DNA of 64,000 bases from Streptomyces aureus (GTDB lineage Bacteria; Actinomycetota; Actinomycetes; Streptomycetales; Streptomycetaceae): the NCBI RefSeq assembly GCF_000725495.1, contig NZ_JNZD01000028.1:1-64000 (forward strand), written 5' to 3'. A model generated the notes under the pieces. The model did not search any database, was not told the DNA's origin, and saw nothing but the letters and a program-made list of their open reading frames with translations. The translations under genes and the position numbers were made by a program. Below, in pieces: positions 8,750 through 16,770 of the stretch. The stretch's first letter is position 1. Each line of letters opens with the position of its first letter.

Positions 8750-10029
8750 CGGGCCGGGTCCTCCTTGGTGAGCAGGTATTGCTGGACGTCGAGGTAGCCG
8801 GATCGAAAGCCGGCCTCGGAGTAGGCAAGGTAGAAGGTCCACAGACGGCGGAAGGTCTCATCGAAACCAAGAGCGTCGACCTCGTCTGCGCGGTCGGTGA
8901 ACCGCTCGCGCCACAGGCGCAGCGTCTCGGCGTAGTGCGCGCCAAAGGCGTCCCGGGCGGTGACCTCCAGCCCAGTGTGGTCGCGGACCGTTTCCTCGAT
9001 GGCCGTGGTGGAGGGGATGAGGCCGCCGGGGAAGATGTACTTCTGGATCCAGGTGTGGGTGTCACGGCTGGCCAGCATCCGCTCGTGGGGCATGGTGATG
9101 GCCTGTAGCGCGACCCGGCCGCCCGGCGCCAGACGCTCGTCGAGGGTGTGGAAGTAGGCGGGCCAGAACTCGGCGCCGACGGCTTCGATCATCTCCACGC
9201 TGACGATCGCGTCGTACCTTCCGCGGATCTCGCGGTAATCGCGCAGGTCGACTGCTACGCGGTCGGCGTACCCGGCCTCGCGTACCCGGTCCAGGGCCAG
9301 AGCGCGTTGCTGCCGCGACAGGGTGAGCGATGTGACGTGCGCGCCGCGGGCGGCGGCCCGCAGGGCGAGCTCGCCCCAGCCTGTGCCGATCTCCAGCAGG
9401 CGGGTGCCCTCACGGACTCCAGCCAGATCGAGCAAGAGGTCGATCTTGCGGTGCTGGGCGGCCGACAGCAAGGGCCAATCGGCAGGGAAACCCCGGAAGA
9501 TGGCCGAGGAGTAGGTGAGCGTCTCATCGAGAAACAGCGCGAACAGGTCGTTGGACAGGTCGTAGTGACGGCTGATGTTGGCACGCGACCCGTCCGGAGT
9601 GTTGCGCTGCGCTTCCGGTTGCCGCTGCGCCCATACCTTGCGCAACCGCTGCAGCGGAGTGGGAATCAGGTCGGCGGCATGCGCGGCGAGCACGGTGAGT
9701 ACGCCGACCAGGTCCGGTGCGTCCCATTCGCCGGCCATATATGACTCACCGAAACCGATGAGCCCGCGTGTGCCGATGCGGGCGTGGAACGCCTTTGGAT
9801 TGCGCACCTCTATGAGCGGGCCGCCCAGGCCGAGAGTGGCGCCATCGGTGAACCGCACGCGCAGAGGCAATCGTCGCAGGGCCGCTTTCACTACGGCCTG
9901 GGTAACGACTCGAGCCGGCCAGGGCGCCGTGGGTACGGCGGCGACATCGGGCCAACGCTCGGCGTCGATGGGCAGGGTTCGGTGGCCGCGGGTGCGATGG
10001 CAGCCGGGGCGGGGTTCGACTGTGGTCAC
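8746..10029 (-). CDS. Cyclopropane-fatty-acyl-phospholipid synthase-like methyltransferase (first of pair)
   Basis: The protein has 427 residues and family signatures ANISRHYDLSNDLFALFLDE, LTYSSAIF and a SAM-binding loop RLLEIGTGWGELALRAA. A GTG at 10029 follows AGGAGA by seven bases and gives the expected family length; in-frame codons further upstream lack a ribosome site. The two synthases overlap by ATGA and share architecture but are clearly diverged, so they may act on different double bonds or lipids. The upstream region to 10268 shows no copy of the sigma-K-like element. Confidence 0.85.
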   Translation of the reverse strand: MTTVEPRPGCHRTRGHRTLPIDAERWPDVAAVPTAPWPARVVTQAVVKAALRRLPLRVRFTDGATLGLGGPLIEVRNPKAFHARIGTRGLIGFGESYMAGEWDAPDLVGVLTVLAAHAADLIPTPLQRLRKVWAQRQPEAQRNTPDGSRANISRHYDLSNDLFALFLDETLTYSSAIFRGFPADWPLLSAAQHRKIDLLLDLAGVREGTRLLEIGTGWGELALRAAARGAHVTSLTLSRQQRALALDRVREAGYADRVAVDLRDYREIRGRYDAIVSVEMIEAVGAEFWPAYFHTLDERLAPGGRVALQAITMPHERMLASRDTHTWIQKYIFPGGLIPSTTAIEETVRDHTGLEVTARDAFGAHYAETLRLWRERFTDRADEVDALGFDETFRRLWTFYLAYSEAGFRSGYLDVQQYLLTKEDPAR

Positions 10030-10267
10030 GATGCTTTCTCCTGTGCGCGTCTGCAGCGGGCAGGTCTCGCTGAAACGGGCGGATGCCGTGGAAGGGGATG
10101 ACGGCCTACACCGTTGGGGTCGACCAGGGGTGACGTAGGGCCAGGCACGGCAGGACGGGCTCCGTAGCATGGCGACGCTTACCGTGGACCGAGGCTGTGA
10201 AGGGTGGGCTGCTCCAGCTCTGTCGACAGTCGCAGTCGCTCGTCGTCGGCCGGGTGGAAAGGTGAGG

Positions 10268-10313
10268 CCAAGGGCTGGGCGGCAGACCGTGAGGTCTGCC
10301 GCCCAGCCCTTGG
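10268..10313. terminator. Strong bidirectional terminator, 21-bp stem
   Basis: The arms 10268-10288 and 10293-10313 are perfect complements around a GTGA loop. The hairpin stands between the 5' end of the methyltransferase operon and the 3' end of the fasciclin gene, both read on the minus strand, so it should end the fasciclin transcript. Confidence 0.75.
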
Positions 10314-10317
10314 ATGA

Positions 10318-10362
10318 GGGGCATCCGCCAGGCCCTGCCGGTGGGTGGTTGGCGGATGCCCC
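10318..10362. terminator. Second hairpin in tandem
   Basis: GGGGCATCCGCCA at 10318-10330 pairs with TGGCGGATGCCCC at 10350-10362 around a 19-base loop. Together with the neighbouring 21-bp stem it makes a double terminator downstream of the fasciclin gene. Confidence 0.6.
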
Positions 10363-10439
10363 GGATGAGGACGGGCGCCGCCCGACTCGCTCCGCTCAAG
10401 GCGGCCGGACGGGGCGTGCGTCCTCGGTCTGCGGGGGTG

Positions 10440-11003
10440 TCAGCTCTTGGGCATCAGGACGGTGTCGATGATGTAGACGTTGGCGTTGGCTGTCTTCACG
10501 TTGCCGCAGACGACCTTGGCGGAGTCGTTGACCGTGTACGACTCGCCCGAGCCGGAGGTCGTGAGCTTCGACTTCTCCAGGGTGGTGAAGGAGCCGTTCT
10601 CCAGGTCCTTCGGGGTGAGCTTCTGGCCGACGACGTGGTAGGTGAGGATCTTCTTGTTGAGGGTGTCGACCAGGCCCGCCTTCTTCACCGCCGTCACCAG
10701 TGTGGACAGTGCGGGGTTGTTGGAGGCGGCGGTGGCGACCGGGTCCTTGGCCATGCCGTCGAAGGAGCCGGCACCGTCCTTCGGCACGGAGGAACAGGCA
10801 GGACCGAACGGCTGGTCCATGGTGCTCGAGGAGGCCGTCGAGCCGCCCATGTCGTCGCTGCTCTTCGTGGCCGGAGCCGACGCCTTGTTCGATGCATCGG
10901 ACTTGCCTGAGTCATTGCTGTCGCTGGAACAGGCACTCAGGGCCAGGGGGAGCACGGCGGCCGCGGCGAAGAGACCGGCGGTGCGGCGGATACGGGTGTT
11001 CAT
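10440..11003 (-). CDS. Fasciclin (FAS1) lipoprotein, MPT70/MPT83-like, internally shortened
   Basis: A lipoprotein signal (LFAAAAVLPLALSAC) with its lipobox Cys is followed by a Ser/Asp-rich linker and a FAS1 domain close to mycobacterial MPT70/MPT83 (PVATAASNNPALSTLVTAVK, ILTYHVVGQKLTP, VYIIDTVLMP). The family normally has about 30 residues, including a TVFAPTNxAF motif, between LVDTLN and ILTYHVV. Here these two join directly (VDTLNKKILTYHVV), so part of the fold is missing with the frame kept. The second ATG is preferred because AGGAG lies six bases before it. It follows the molybdopterin gene by about 100 bases and is probably cotranscribed. Confidence 0.8.
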   Translation of the reverse strand: MNTRIRRTAGLFAAAAVLPLALSACSSDSNDSGKSDASNKASAPATKSSDDMGGSTASSSTMDQPFGPACSSVPKDGAGSFDGMAKDPVATAASNNPALSTLVTAVKKAGLVDTLNKKILTYHVVGQKLTPKDLENGSFTTLEKSKLTTSGSGESYTVNDSAKVVCGNVKTANANVYIIDTVLMPKS

Positions 11004-11107
11004 CATGTTCTCCTATTTGAACGGTGCAGCAGGGTGCTGCGTATGGGGGTTAGGGGAGGGGTGGCTTGAGAGGGGGGCGCGAGACCCCCATGGAGCGCGG
11101 CCGGCGC

Positions 11108-12739
11108 TCACTCGACGGTGACGACGACGGAATGCCATCCGCTGGCGCCGTCGGGGATCGTGCGGGTGCGCTTGTCGGTCTGCACGGCGCCGGTGCGGTC
11201 GGTGGCGCGGACTGTGAGGGTGTGGCCGCCCGTGGTGGCCCGCCAGGGAAGCGACCACTGGCGCCAGGTGTCGCGGGTGTCCTCGGCAGCCAGATCGGCT
11301 TCCTGCCAGGGGCCGTCGTCGATGCGGACCTCGACCTTGTCGATGCCCCGGTGCTGGGCCCAGGCAACTCCCGCGATCATCACCGTGCCGGCCTTGGGCC
11401 GGGCGAACGGCTTGGGAGTGTCGATCCGCGACTCGGTCTTGATCGGGGCCCGGCGGGCCCAGCCACGCTTGACCCAGTAGGGATCGTAGGAGTCGAAGGT
11501 CGTGAGCTCGATGTCCTTGATCCACTTGCAGGCCGAGACGAAGCCGTACAAGCCCGGGACGACCATCCGGACCGGAAAGCCGTGCTCGAAGGGCAGTGGC
11601 AGGCCGTTCATGCCGAGGGCGAGCATGGCATCGCGGCCGTCCATGACGTCCTCGACCGGGCTGCCGATCGTCATGCCGTCCACCGACCGGGACACCAGTT
11701 GGTCCGCCGGCCCGCCACGGGAGGGAGGCTTGATGCCGCACTCGGCGAGCAGGTCGGCCAGCCGTACGCCGATCCAGCGGGCGTTACCCACATACGGGCC
11801 ACCAACCTCGTTGGAGACACAGGTCAACGTGATGTCCCGCTCGATCAGCTCCCTGCGCAGCAGGTCGTCGAAGGAATAGGTACGAGGACTCCGTACGCCT
11901 TTGCCGTGGATCCGCAGCCGCCAGGAATTCGCGTCCACCTTCGGCACCACCAACGCGGTGTCCACCCGGTAGAAATCGGCGTTGGGGGTGAGGAAAGAAC
12001 TGATCCCCGGGATGTGGAGCCCGGCCCTCATGGGAATTGGCTGCGCCGGTGACTGGGGAGAAGGCAGCACAAGCTTGTTACGGGAGGTGACCGCGCCCTG
12101 GCCGCGCGAGGCGTTCAATGACCGGCCGACCGCGCCGGCCGCGACAGAAGCCGCTGCGGCGGAGCCGGCCGCCAGGACGAATCCCCGCCGGTCCCATCCC
12201 TCGGAGACAGGCGGACCACCTGCCCCCTCTTCGCTCAAGGAGCCGGACTCGCCCGCCTTCGATCGGGCCGGCGCAGTGAGGCGCCCCACCAGGACGTAAA
12301 GAAGCAGGGCTGCGGCAACGGCTCCTACGACGGAGGGAAGCGCGTCGGTGAGGCTGCTGGAGTCGGGCCGACTGACAGCAGCCGCCGCCCCGATACCCCC
12401 GAACAGCAGGACCCCGGCTGCTCCAACCCGCCGAAACCGCACCGCCAGTCCACCCAGAGCCAGAGCCAGCACGGCCAGCACGGCCAGGATGCCGAGCTGC
12501 AGCACGAGCTTGTCATTGGTGCCGAAGTGACGGATCGCCCAGTCCTTGACCGCAGCGGGTGTCGCGTCGATGGCCGCCCCGCCCACCGCGATGACCGGAC
12601 TGGACTGGGGCCGTACCGCCGCGGCAACCAGTTCGGCCACCGCCAGCGACGCGAAGCCGGCCAGCGCCCCGCTCAGCGCACCCAGCGCCACGCGGGGCCA
12701 ACCCGGCCGAACTCGCTGATCCTTCTCTTCATCCCTCAC
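11108..12739 (-). CDS. Membrane-anchored sulfite-oxidase-family molybdopterin oxidoreductase
   Basis: The 543-residue protein starts with about four hydrophobic segments (residues 15-165). A Tat-like RRGFVLAAGSAAAASVAAGA follows near 190, then a sulfite-oxidase molybdopterin domain (DITLTCVSNEVGGPYVGNAR; the Cys is the expected Mo ligand). The C-terminal Mo-co dimerisation domain contains VEVRIDDGPWQEADLAAE. It probably oxidises or reduces a small substrate outside the membrane; the substrate is not evident. The GTG start is the first in-frame choice after a clear sigma-K-like promoter (12747-12775). The fasciclin gene follows on the same strand. Confidence 0.85.
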   Translation of the reverse strand: MRDEEKDQRVRPGWPRVALGALSGALAGFASLAVAELVAAAVRPQSSPVIAVGGAAIDATPAAVKDWAIRHFGTNDKLVLQLGILAVLAVLALALGGLAVRFRRVGAAGVLLFGGIGAAAAVSRPDSSSLTDALPSVVGAVAAALLLYVLVGRLTAPARSKAGESGSLSEEGAGGPPVSEGWDRRGFVLAAGSAAAASVAAGAVGRSLNASRGQGAVTSRNKLVLPSPQSPAQPIPMRAGLHIPGISSFLTPNADFYRVDTALVVPKVDANSWRLRIHGKGVRSPRTYSFDDLLRRELIERDITLTCVSNEVGGPYVGNARWIGVRLADLLAECGIKPPSRGGPADQLVSRSVDGMTIGSPVEDVMDGRDAMLALGMNGLPLPFEHGFPVRMVVPGLYGFVSACKWIKDIELTTFDSYDPYWVKRGWARRAPIKTESRIDTPKPFARPKAGTVMIAGVAWAQHRGIDKVEVRIDDGPWQEADLAAEDTRDTWRQWSLPWRATTGGHTLTVRATDRTGAVQTDKRTRTIPDGASGWHSVVVTVE

Positions 12740-12746
12740 GAGGGGG

Positions 12747-12775
12747 AATCCGGTTCTGCCCGCAGGGTGGATTGG
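12747..12775 (-). promoter_or_regulatory. Putative sigma-K promoter of the molybdopterin/fasciclin operon
   Basis: On the minus strand CCAATCC (12775-12769), 15 bases and CCGGATT (12753-12747) repeat exactly the arrangement found before sigK. The -10-like box ends eight bases before the GTG, so the transcript would have almost no leader. Confidence 0.6.
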
Positions 12776-12820
12776 TCCCAGACCTGATCAGGTGAAAAAA
12801 GATCCCGGACCAATCCGCCC
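12765..12820. repeat. Inverted repeat around the promoter
   Basis: GGGTGGATTGGTCC (12765-12778) and GGACCAATCCGCCC (12807-12820) are inverted with one mismatch. Between them is the perfect palindrome ACCTGATCAGGT (12782-12793) and a run of A. The arms contain the CCAATCC box, so the dyad could be an operator, a second divergent promoter, or a remnant terminator. Confidence 0.55.
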
Positions 12821-12957
12821 GGCATTCCGCTCCGTATCAACCAGTTAAGCGTCGACAGACATCGCCGGACCTGAGGGGCGTGCGTCGACTTGCTCACGGC
12901 TTCTGTGCTGGAGCCCGGGCACCCCTCGGTGCACTCGCTGTGCTGGTGGCTGCCCCA

Positions 12958-13242
12958 TCACATGCCGGTGTGCCAGCCGGTGTTGACGCAGGCGTTGCCG
13001 AAGGCAGGGTTCAGCAAGCCGATCACGTTGACGGTGTTGCCACAGGCATTGACCGGGATGTTGATCGGGATCTGCACCACGTTGCCCGACAGCACGCCCG
13101 GAGAGCCGACCGCAGCCCCCTGCGCGCCGCTGTCGGCCGCAGCGGCCGCAGCGGCCGCAGCGGCCGCGAGCACCATCGCGCCCGCGACACCCACCAGACC
13201 CGCACTCCGCATCACCCGAGACCGCAGACAGATCATGTTCAC
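12958..13242 (-). CDS. Short chaplin
   Basis: This 94-residue protein has a signal peptide with a long Ala run, then one chaplin domain of about 45 residues (SPGVLSGNVVQIPINIPVNA, CGNTVNVIGLLNPAFGNACV). The two conserved Cys are present. Chaplins are secreted, assemble into amyloid-like fibres and coat aerial hyphae of Streptomyces. The GTG start follows AGGAGG by seven bases. The Ala run is encoded by a 9-bp direct repeat around 13137-13170 that could vary in length. The C-terminus ends TGWHTGM, slightly longer than usual. Confidence 0.85.
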   Translation of the reverse strand: MNMICLRSRVMRSAGLVGVAGAMVLAAAAAAAAAAADSGAQGAAVGSPGVLSGNVVQIPINIPVNACGNTVNVIGLLNPAFGNACVNTGWHTGM

Positions 13243-13667
13243 GCACCTTCCTCCTCCTTGCGGCGGCAGTCGCCGCCGGTCGGCCGCGTGCCGCGACCAG
13301 GCACTGGTAATGCGCTGCCACCCTGCGCGCGGACTGCTCACGGCGGTGTGAATCACCCGATCGCACTACGGCACGGATTCCGCGGCGAAGCCCTCCTGCC
13401 TTCGTCCTCATCACCGCCAGGCCGTCGTGTCGAACTACCCCCGTCTAGCGTTCGCCGGGAATGACGTCCCTCCGGGGTGACCGCACGTGCAAGGCCGCAC
13501 AGCCGCGCGGCAGTGGCCACTGATGCACCCACGCTCATCACGTCGCGGAAATCGGGCACGCGGCGCACCCGGTCTCCAGCGCTGACAGGCACCAAGCCTT
13601 TCCGCCTGCGGCTGCGGATTCTTTGCGCGATATGTCACTGCGCAACGGCTCCTGGGAGGAAGGCATC

Positions 13668-14372
13668 GTGTCGACCATGCAAGATCACGAAGGCAAGTCA
13701 GCCACATCGGCACTATGGCTGCGCCACCTCCCACAGCGGCCCCGCGCCGCGATCATCACCCTGCACGGAGGACGAGCGGACAGCTACCGGACCTCACAGC
13801 CCTGGCACCTGGCCGCACTGAGAATGCGTCCCGTGCTCCGCGCCGCGGCAACCGCCGTTCCCCTCGACGAAACCGTTCTGGCCCACGTGCGCTACCGACA
13901 CCGCGGCTGGAACCAGGACGATCCTCTGAAGGACACCTACCGGGCCCTCAGCGAACTCCAGCAGACCGCGGGACCAGTACCGACCATCCTCATCGGGCAC
14001 TCCATGGGAGGCAGGGCAGCCCTGCGGGCCGCCGACCACCCGCAGGTGCACGGCGTCCTCGCACTCGCACCATGGCTGCCGCCAGGCGAACCGGCCAGCC
14101 AGCTGAGCGGAAAACGCGCCGTCGTCGTGCACGGCGACCGCGACCGGCTTACCAGCCCCCACAACTCTGCCGTCCACATCGAGCGGGCCCGAGCGGTCGG
14201 AGCCCGCGCCGGCATCATCCTCATCCACAATGGTGATCACGCCATGCTCCGCCGCTCCATTCTCTGGCACCGCACCGTCACCACCCTGGTCGCAGACCTG
14301 CTGCACCCCGACGAGCGGCCGCTCGGTCTGACCCGTATCAGCTGGACAGCCGACGCCCCCCTCGTGCTGTAG
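13668..14372 (+). CDS. Alpha/beta hydrolase
   Basis: The protein of 234 residues contains the nucleophile elbow GHSMGG near residue 108. The late motifs VVVHGDRDRLTSP (Asp) and HNGDHAML (His) complete the triad. The opening AAIITLHGGRAD gives the oxyanion HG. The family is a soluble esterase/peptidase-like fold and no substrate can be named. The GTG at 13668 has GGAGGA seven bases upstream, which decides the start over in-frame codons further back. There is no close operon partner. Confidence 0.75.
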   Translation: MSTMQDHEGKSATSALWLRHLPQRPRAAIITLHGGRADSYRTSQPWHLAALRMRPVLRAAATAVPLDETVLAHVRYRHRGWNQDDPLKDTYRALSELQQTAGPVPTILIGHSMGGRAALRAADHPQVHGVLALAPWLPPGEPASQLSGKRAVVVHGDRDRLTSPHNSAVHIERARAVGARAGIILIHNGDHAMLRRSILWHRTVTTLVADLLHPDERPLGLTRISWTADAPLVL

Positions 14373-15128
14373 AGGTAGAAGCTCTGGGTCGTGAAGCAAC
14401 CACAGGCTTTCGGGACACTCCTGTGCGCCGAGGGATCCCCCCCGGGCACTGTTGCCACTCAGCGGAGCATGGGACTTCACCGGGAGTCATCCGCGGCCAG
14501 GGCGGCATCGAATCCCTGATGAAGGCGCGTTTCTGCCCATCGTTCAAGGAGCCGGTGTCCGCCGCCGACGCGTCCCGTCCGCACGATCTGCAGGTGTTTC
14601 ACCCCGGCTTCGGCCCAATGCCCCACCGGACGCACCGAGCTCCGCTCGAAGCCGATCGCGCATGTGCAGATGCTGGGGACCGCTCAGGATTGGCGGTGCG
14701 GAATGCGAAAGGTACGGGCTGTCTGCCCACCTAGTTGCAGTTCGCGAAGTAACTGCACACAGGTTGCAGTAGTGATCTGCTTACTCGGATGGGCTAAAGG
14801 GCGCGAGCGTGTCGGCATAGGAAAATTACGCCCCTCTGATGCGCCATCACGGCTCCCACCTGTGATTTCGCTGTGTCGGGAGCTTTTGTGACGCCCCCTC
14901 AGGCTTGACCGCGTACACCATCGGTTCGCCCGGCGTGCTTTCCTGCGGCTTGCGCAGTTGATGCGTGGTGGTGTGTCCCTGGCCGGCAGTCCCCGTTGCC
15001 TTTCCTGCCGTCCTGGACAGTGCGATTTCTCTCGCCGCGGTGCCGACCGTCAATGCCACCCACCCCTCAAGTCTCCGTCCGTGCCGCCCGCAGGGCATCG
15101 GCCGGAACCCGCATCCGAAAGGAAATCA
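14373..15128. other. Stretch without a recognisable gene
   Basis: No convincing ORF is seen before the DUF4331 gene. Around 14730-14785 there are several TTGCAGT-type words (TAGTTGCAGTTCGCGAA and AGGTTGCAGTAGTG) that resemble words near 27341-27500. The 3' part presumably carries the promoter of the DUF4331 operon. Confidence 0.4.
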
Positions 15129-16691
15129 GTGAAGGCAACGACATCCGGGCCGCGTTCGCGACGTGTCCTGGACCACTCCCTGCTCGTGCTCGGCACCGGC
15201 GCCCTGGCGACCGCGGTGAGCATCCTGAGCCTGGCACCCGGCGTCAGCCAGGCGTCCAGCCACCGCGAGGCGCCGCTCATCGCCGGCGACCCCCGCGCGG
15301 ACAACACCGACGTCTACGCGTTCACCAGCCGTGACAAGTCCGACAGCGTCACCTTCGTCGCGAACTGGATCCCGTTCGAGGAGCCCAACGGCGGCCCGAA
15401 CTTCTACGCCTTCGCGGACGACGCCCGCTACAACATCAAGATCGACAACGACGGTGACGGCAAGGCCGACCTCACCTACACCTGGCACTTCCGCAACAAG
15501 GTCAGAGACGCCGCCAACCAGTTCCTCTACAACACCGGCCAGGTCACGTCGCTGACCGACCCGGACCTGAACTTCCGCCAGGTCTACGACCTGGTCCTCA
15601 CCAAAAACGGCCAGAGCAGGACCATCAAGTCCAACGTGCCGGTGGCGCCGTCGCGGGTGGGTCCCGCCTCCATGCCGAACTACGGCGCGCTGCGCGACCA
15701 GGCCGTCAGCCCGCTTGCCGGTGGCGGCAAGACGTTCGCCGGTCAGGCGGATGACCCGTTCTTCGCGGATCTGCGGGTCTTCGACCTGCTCTACGGCGGC
15801 AACCTGTCCGAGCGGGGCCAGGACACCCTGGCCGGGTACAACGTGAACTCCGTTGCCCTGCAGATCCCCAAAAGGGAGCTCGCCCTGCGGGGCAACAGCT
15901 CCCGCAATCCGGTCATCGGTGTCTGGTCCACGACCGACCGCAAGGGTGTCCAGATCTCCGACTCCCGCACCCGTCACGACAAGTGGCGCCAGGTCTCCCG
16001 CCTGGGCAACCCGCTGGTCAACGAGGTCGTCGTCCCGCTCAAGTACAAGGACGCCTTCAACACCCTCAACCCGGACCAGGACCGCACCGTCAAGCCGGTG
16101 GTGGACAAGGTCTACGACCCGACCCTGCCCAGGCTGATCCAGAAGGTCTACGGGATCCCCGCACCCGCCACGCCGCGCAACGACCTCGCCGAGATCTACC
16201 TGACCGGCATCTGCAAGGCCTGCGGCCCCATCAAGGCCGACCTCAACGCCCACCGGCTGAACAAGGATGCAAGCCTTGGGCGGATCGTCCCCGCCGAGGA
16301 ACTGCGCCTGAACATGGCCGTTCCTCCCACGGCCAACCCCCAGCGATACGGGGTCCTCGCGGGTGACCTGGCCGGCTTCCCCAACGGGCGTCGCCTCACC
16401 GACGACGTCATCGACATCTCGCTCCAGGCCGTCGAGGGTGCTGCCCAGACCGGCAAGCTCGTCCCCGCGCTGGCCGACGGGGACAAGGTCAACGCCAACG
16501 AAGTACCCTTCGGCACGTCGTTCCCCTACCTGGCCCTGCCGCACACCAAGTCCGTGAACAGCGGCCCCGGTGGCAGCGAGACGCGCCAGTCGTCGCTGAG
16601 GACCCCGAGCGCGGCCGGTGCCGGAGTCTTGGGCTCGCTCATGCTCGGCGTCGGCGGCTGGCGACTGCGCCGCCGCACCAGGACCAGCTGA
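15129..16691 (+). CDS. DUF4331 secreted or surface protein
   Basis: A protein of 520 residues with a signal peptide ending near ASS, followed by the DUF4331 opening SHREAPLIAGDPRADNTDVY. The C-terminus has a hydrophobic segment plus RRRTRTS, as in a membrane-anchored surface protein. The function of DUF4331 is not known. GTG at 15129 follows AAAGGA at the right distance and removes an implausible Arg/Cys-rich extension. A TPR protein and an RcnA-like transporter follow, an arrangement that suggests one operon. Confidence 0.8.
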   Translation: MKATTSGPRSRRVLDHSLLVLGTGALATAVSILSLAPGVSQASSHREAPLIAGDPRADNTDVYAFTSRDKSDSVTFVANWIPFEEPNGGPNFYAFADDARYNIKIDNDGDGKADLTYTWHFRNKVRDAANQFLYNTGQVTSLTDPDLNFRQVYDLVLTKNGQSRTIKSNVPVAPSRVGPASMPNYGALRDQAVSPLAGGGKTFAGQADDPFFADLRVFDLLYGGNLSERGQDTLAGYNVNSVALQIPKRELALRGNSSRNPVIGVWSTTDRKGVQISDSRTRHDKWRQVSRLGNPLVNEVVVPLKYKDAFNTLNPDQDRTVKPVVDKVYDPTLPRLIQKVYGIPAPATPRNDLAEIYLTGICKACGPIKADLNAHRLNKDASLGRIVPAEELRLNMAVPPTANPQRYGVLAGDLAGFPNGRRLTDDVIDISLQAVEGAAQTGKLVPALADGDKVNANEVPFGTSFPYLALPHTKSVNSGPGGSETRQSSLRTPSAAGAGVLGSLMLGVGGWRLRRRTRTS

Positions 16692-16715
16692 CATCTGAAG
16701 CTGGCGAGGCACCTT

Positions 16716-16750
16716 GCCGGTGCCCAGCCCCCTGCGGGCGGGGCACCGGC
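16716..16750 (+). terminator. Hairpin between DUF4331 and TPR genes
   Basis: GCCGGTGCCC (16716-16725) and GGGCACCGGC (16741-16750) are perfect 10-bp arms with a 15-base loop, ending 20 bases before the next ATG. It could attenuate read-through and so adjust the ratio of the two products. Confidence 0.5.
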
Positions 16751-16770
16751 TCCTCAGCAGGGAGCACCCC

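Noticed and set aside
13137..13170. Nine-base direct repeat as a mobile or regulatory element
   Set aside because: It simply encodes the Ala run of the chaplin signal peptide.
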